A stretch of 5,767 bases of DNA from Methylophilales bacterium (GTDB lineage: Bacteria; Pseudomonadota; Gammaproteobacteria; Burkholderiales; Methylophilaceae). The stretch lies in contig JABMNG010000094.1 in NCBI GenBank assembly GCA_013205275.1, forward strand, positions 1 to 5,767, in the 5' to 3' direction. A program made the translations under genes and the position numbers. The notes beneath the pieces were generated by a model that did no database searches, was not told the DNA's origin, and saw only the letters and a list, made by a program, of their open reading frames with translations. Shown piece by piece: positions 5,162-5,767 of the stretch; within the stretch, counting starts at the first letter, position 1; each line of letters starts with the position of its first letter.

Positions 5162-5767
5162 TTGAATAAAGAAAAAAAAATTGTCTCAACAATAATTTCA
5201 GCCTCATGGATATTTACGGCCAATAGCGACAACCAGTTGCTAGAAAACCACTCAATTGTCATCAATGAAGGTTTGATTGTAGACATTCTACAATCAGCTA
5301 ACGTTTTTGATTTTTATCAGGCCGATGATGTTTATCAGCTTACAAACCAACTATTGATTCCGGGGTTAATTAATGCCCACACACATCTTGGTATGAGTCT
5401 TCTGAAGGGCTTCGCAGATGACCTTTCTTTGTCTGTTTGGCTGAATGAACATATATGGCCAGCAGAAAAGAATTTTGTTTCTCCACAGTTCGTGAGTGAT
5501 GGTTCAAGACTGGCTATGGCGGAGATGCTAAAAAGTGGTATTACCACTTTTAACGATATGTATTTTTATCCACAATCAACAGCTGAGGTAGCGAATGAGG
5601 TTGGGATGAGGGCAAACATTGGCCTGGTTGTTCTAGATTTTCCAACAAACTATGCCAGCGACCCTCAAGACTATCTAAATAAGGGTTTTATCTTTAGGGA
5701 TTCATGGCGAGATAATGCCTTAATTTCTACATCAATCGCTCCACACGCACCTTACTCGGTATCTGAC
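5162..5767 (+). CDS. TRZ/ATZ-family amidohydrolase, MtaD-like adenosine-analogue deaminase (3' end cut by window edge)
   Basis: This is the first 202 codons of a metal-dependent amidohydrolase. The closest recognisable family is the TRZ/ATZ hydrolases that include MtaD, which deaminates 5'-methylthioadenosine and S-adenosylhomocysteine to the inosyl forms. Visible marks are TIISASWIF (10-18), the small beta domain, IPGLINAHTHLGMSLLKGFADDL (66-88) with the metal-binding His73-x-His75, the WLNEHIWPAE stretch (93-102), AEMLKSGITTFNDMYF (120-135) and APHAPYSVSD (193-202), whose His195 is the expected next active-site histidine. The remaining metal ligands lie beyond the window, so exact substrate and completeness cannot be judged. 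The start is taken as TTG 5162: the frame is closed by TAA at 5153-5155, no ATG or GTG precedes the conserved N-terminal strand, and the next TTG falls near codon 26, inside the domain. A run of nine A covers codons 4-7. It follows purA after 28 bases on the same strand. Confidence 0.88.
   Translation, partial: MNKEKKIVSTIISASWIFTANSDNQLLENHSIVINEGLIVDILQSANVFDFYQADDVYQLTNQLLIPGLINAHTHLGMSLLKGFADDLSLSVWLNEHIWPAEKNFVSPQFVSDGSRLAMAEMLKSGITTFNDMYFYPQSTAEVANEVGMRANIGLVVLDFPTNYASDPQDYLNKGFIFRDSWRDNALISTSIAPHAPYSVSD

Overview
The window is an AT-rich, gene-dense stretch of bacterial chromosome. All seven recognisable genes lie on the + strand: the 3' end of hflX, then hflK, hflC, a small DUF2065 (YjeT-type) membrane protein gene, hisZ, purA, and the 5' end of a TRZ/ATZ-family amidohydrolase resembling MtaD. 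The order hflX-hflK-hflC-(DUF2065)-hisZ-purA is the standard beta/gammaproteobacterial hfq-hflX region. hisZ in this cluster, betaproteobacterial-looking details of HflX (the RDEYG...SAKTG C-terminal stretch) and PurA (the STKGKEIGTVTQRKRRCGW stretch), low GC and very short intergenic gaps together suggest a streamlined low-GC betaproteobacterium. A Methylophilaceae/OM43-like aquatic lineage is my best guess. This is inference from the proteins and gene order, not from any search.

Layout: positions 1-492 hold the HflX GTPase domain, cut by the window edge inside its P-loop. It overlaps hflK (485-1711) by 8 bases. hflC (1719-2588) follows after 7 bases, and the DUF2065 ORF starts on a TTG directly abutting the hflC stop (2589-2825). 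hisZ (2832-3788) follows after 6 bases, purA (3808-5133) after 19, and the amidohydrolase (5162 to the window end) after 28. There is no gene-free stretch longer than 28 bases. I see no terminator, tRNA, rRNA, CRISPR, insertion sequence or other mobile element. The layout fits one long polycistron, with any promoter lying upstream of the window.

How the genes work together: HflX is a ribosome-associated GTPase. HflK and HflC form the membrane SPFH complex that encloses and modulates the FtsH protease, and the DUF2065 protein is a small membrane companion of unknown role. HisZ is the regulatory subunit for the first step of histidine synthesis, which consumes ATP and PRPP. PurA commits IMP to AMP. 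The MtaD-like enzyme would deaminate adenosine-type by-products of S-adenosylmethionine use. The second half of the cluster is therefore loosely unified by adenine nucleotide metabolism.

I found no previously undescribed system. The points worth a second look are local: a short HisZ with a divergent core motif, a variant G4 motif in HflX, an enlarged DUF2065 protein with a TTG start in frame with and touching the hflC stop, a substitution in the conserved PurA RKRR loop, and an identical octamer just before two start codons that lack a Shine-Dalgarno sequence.
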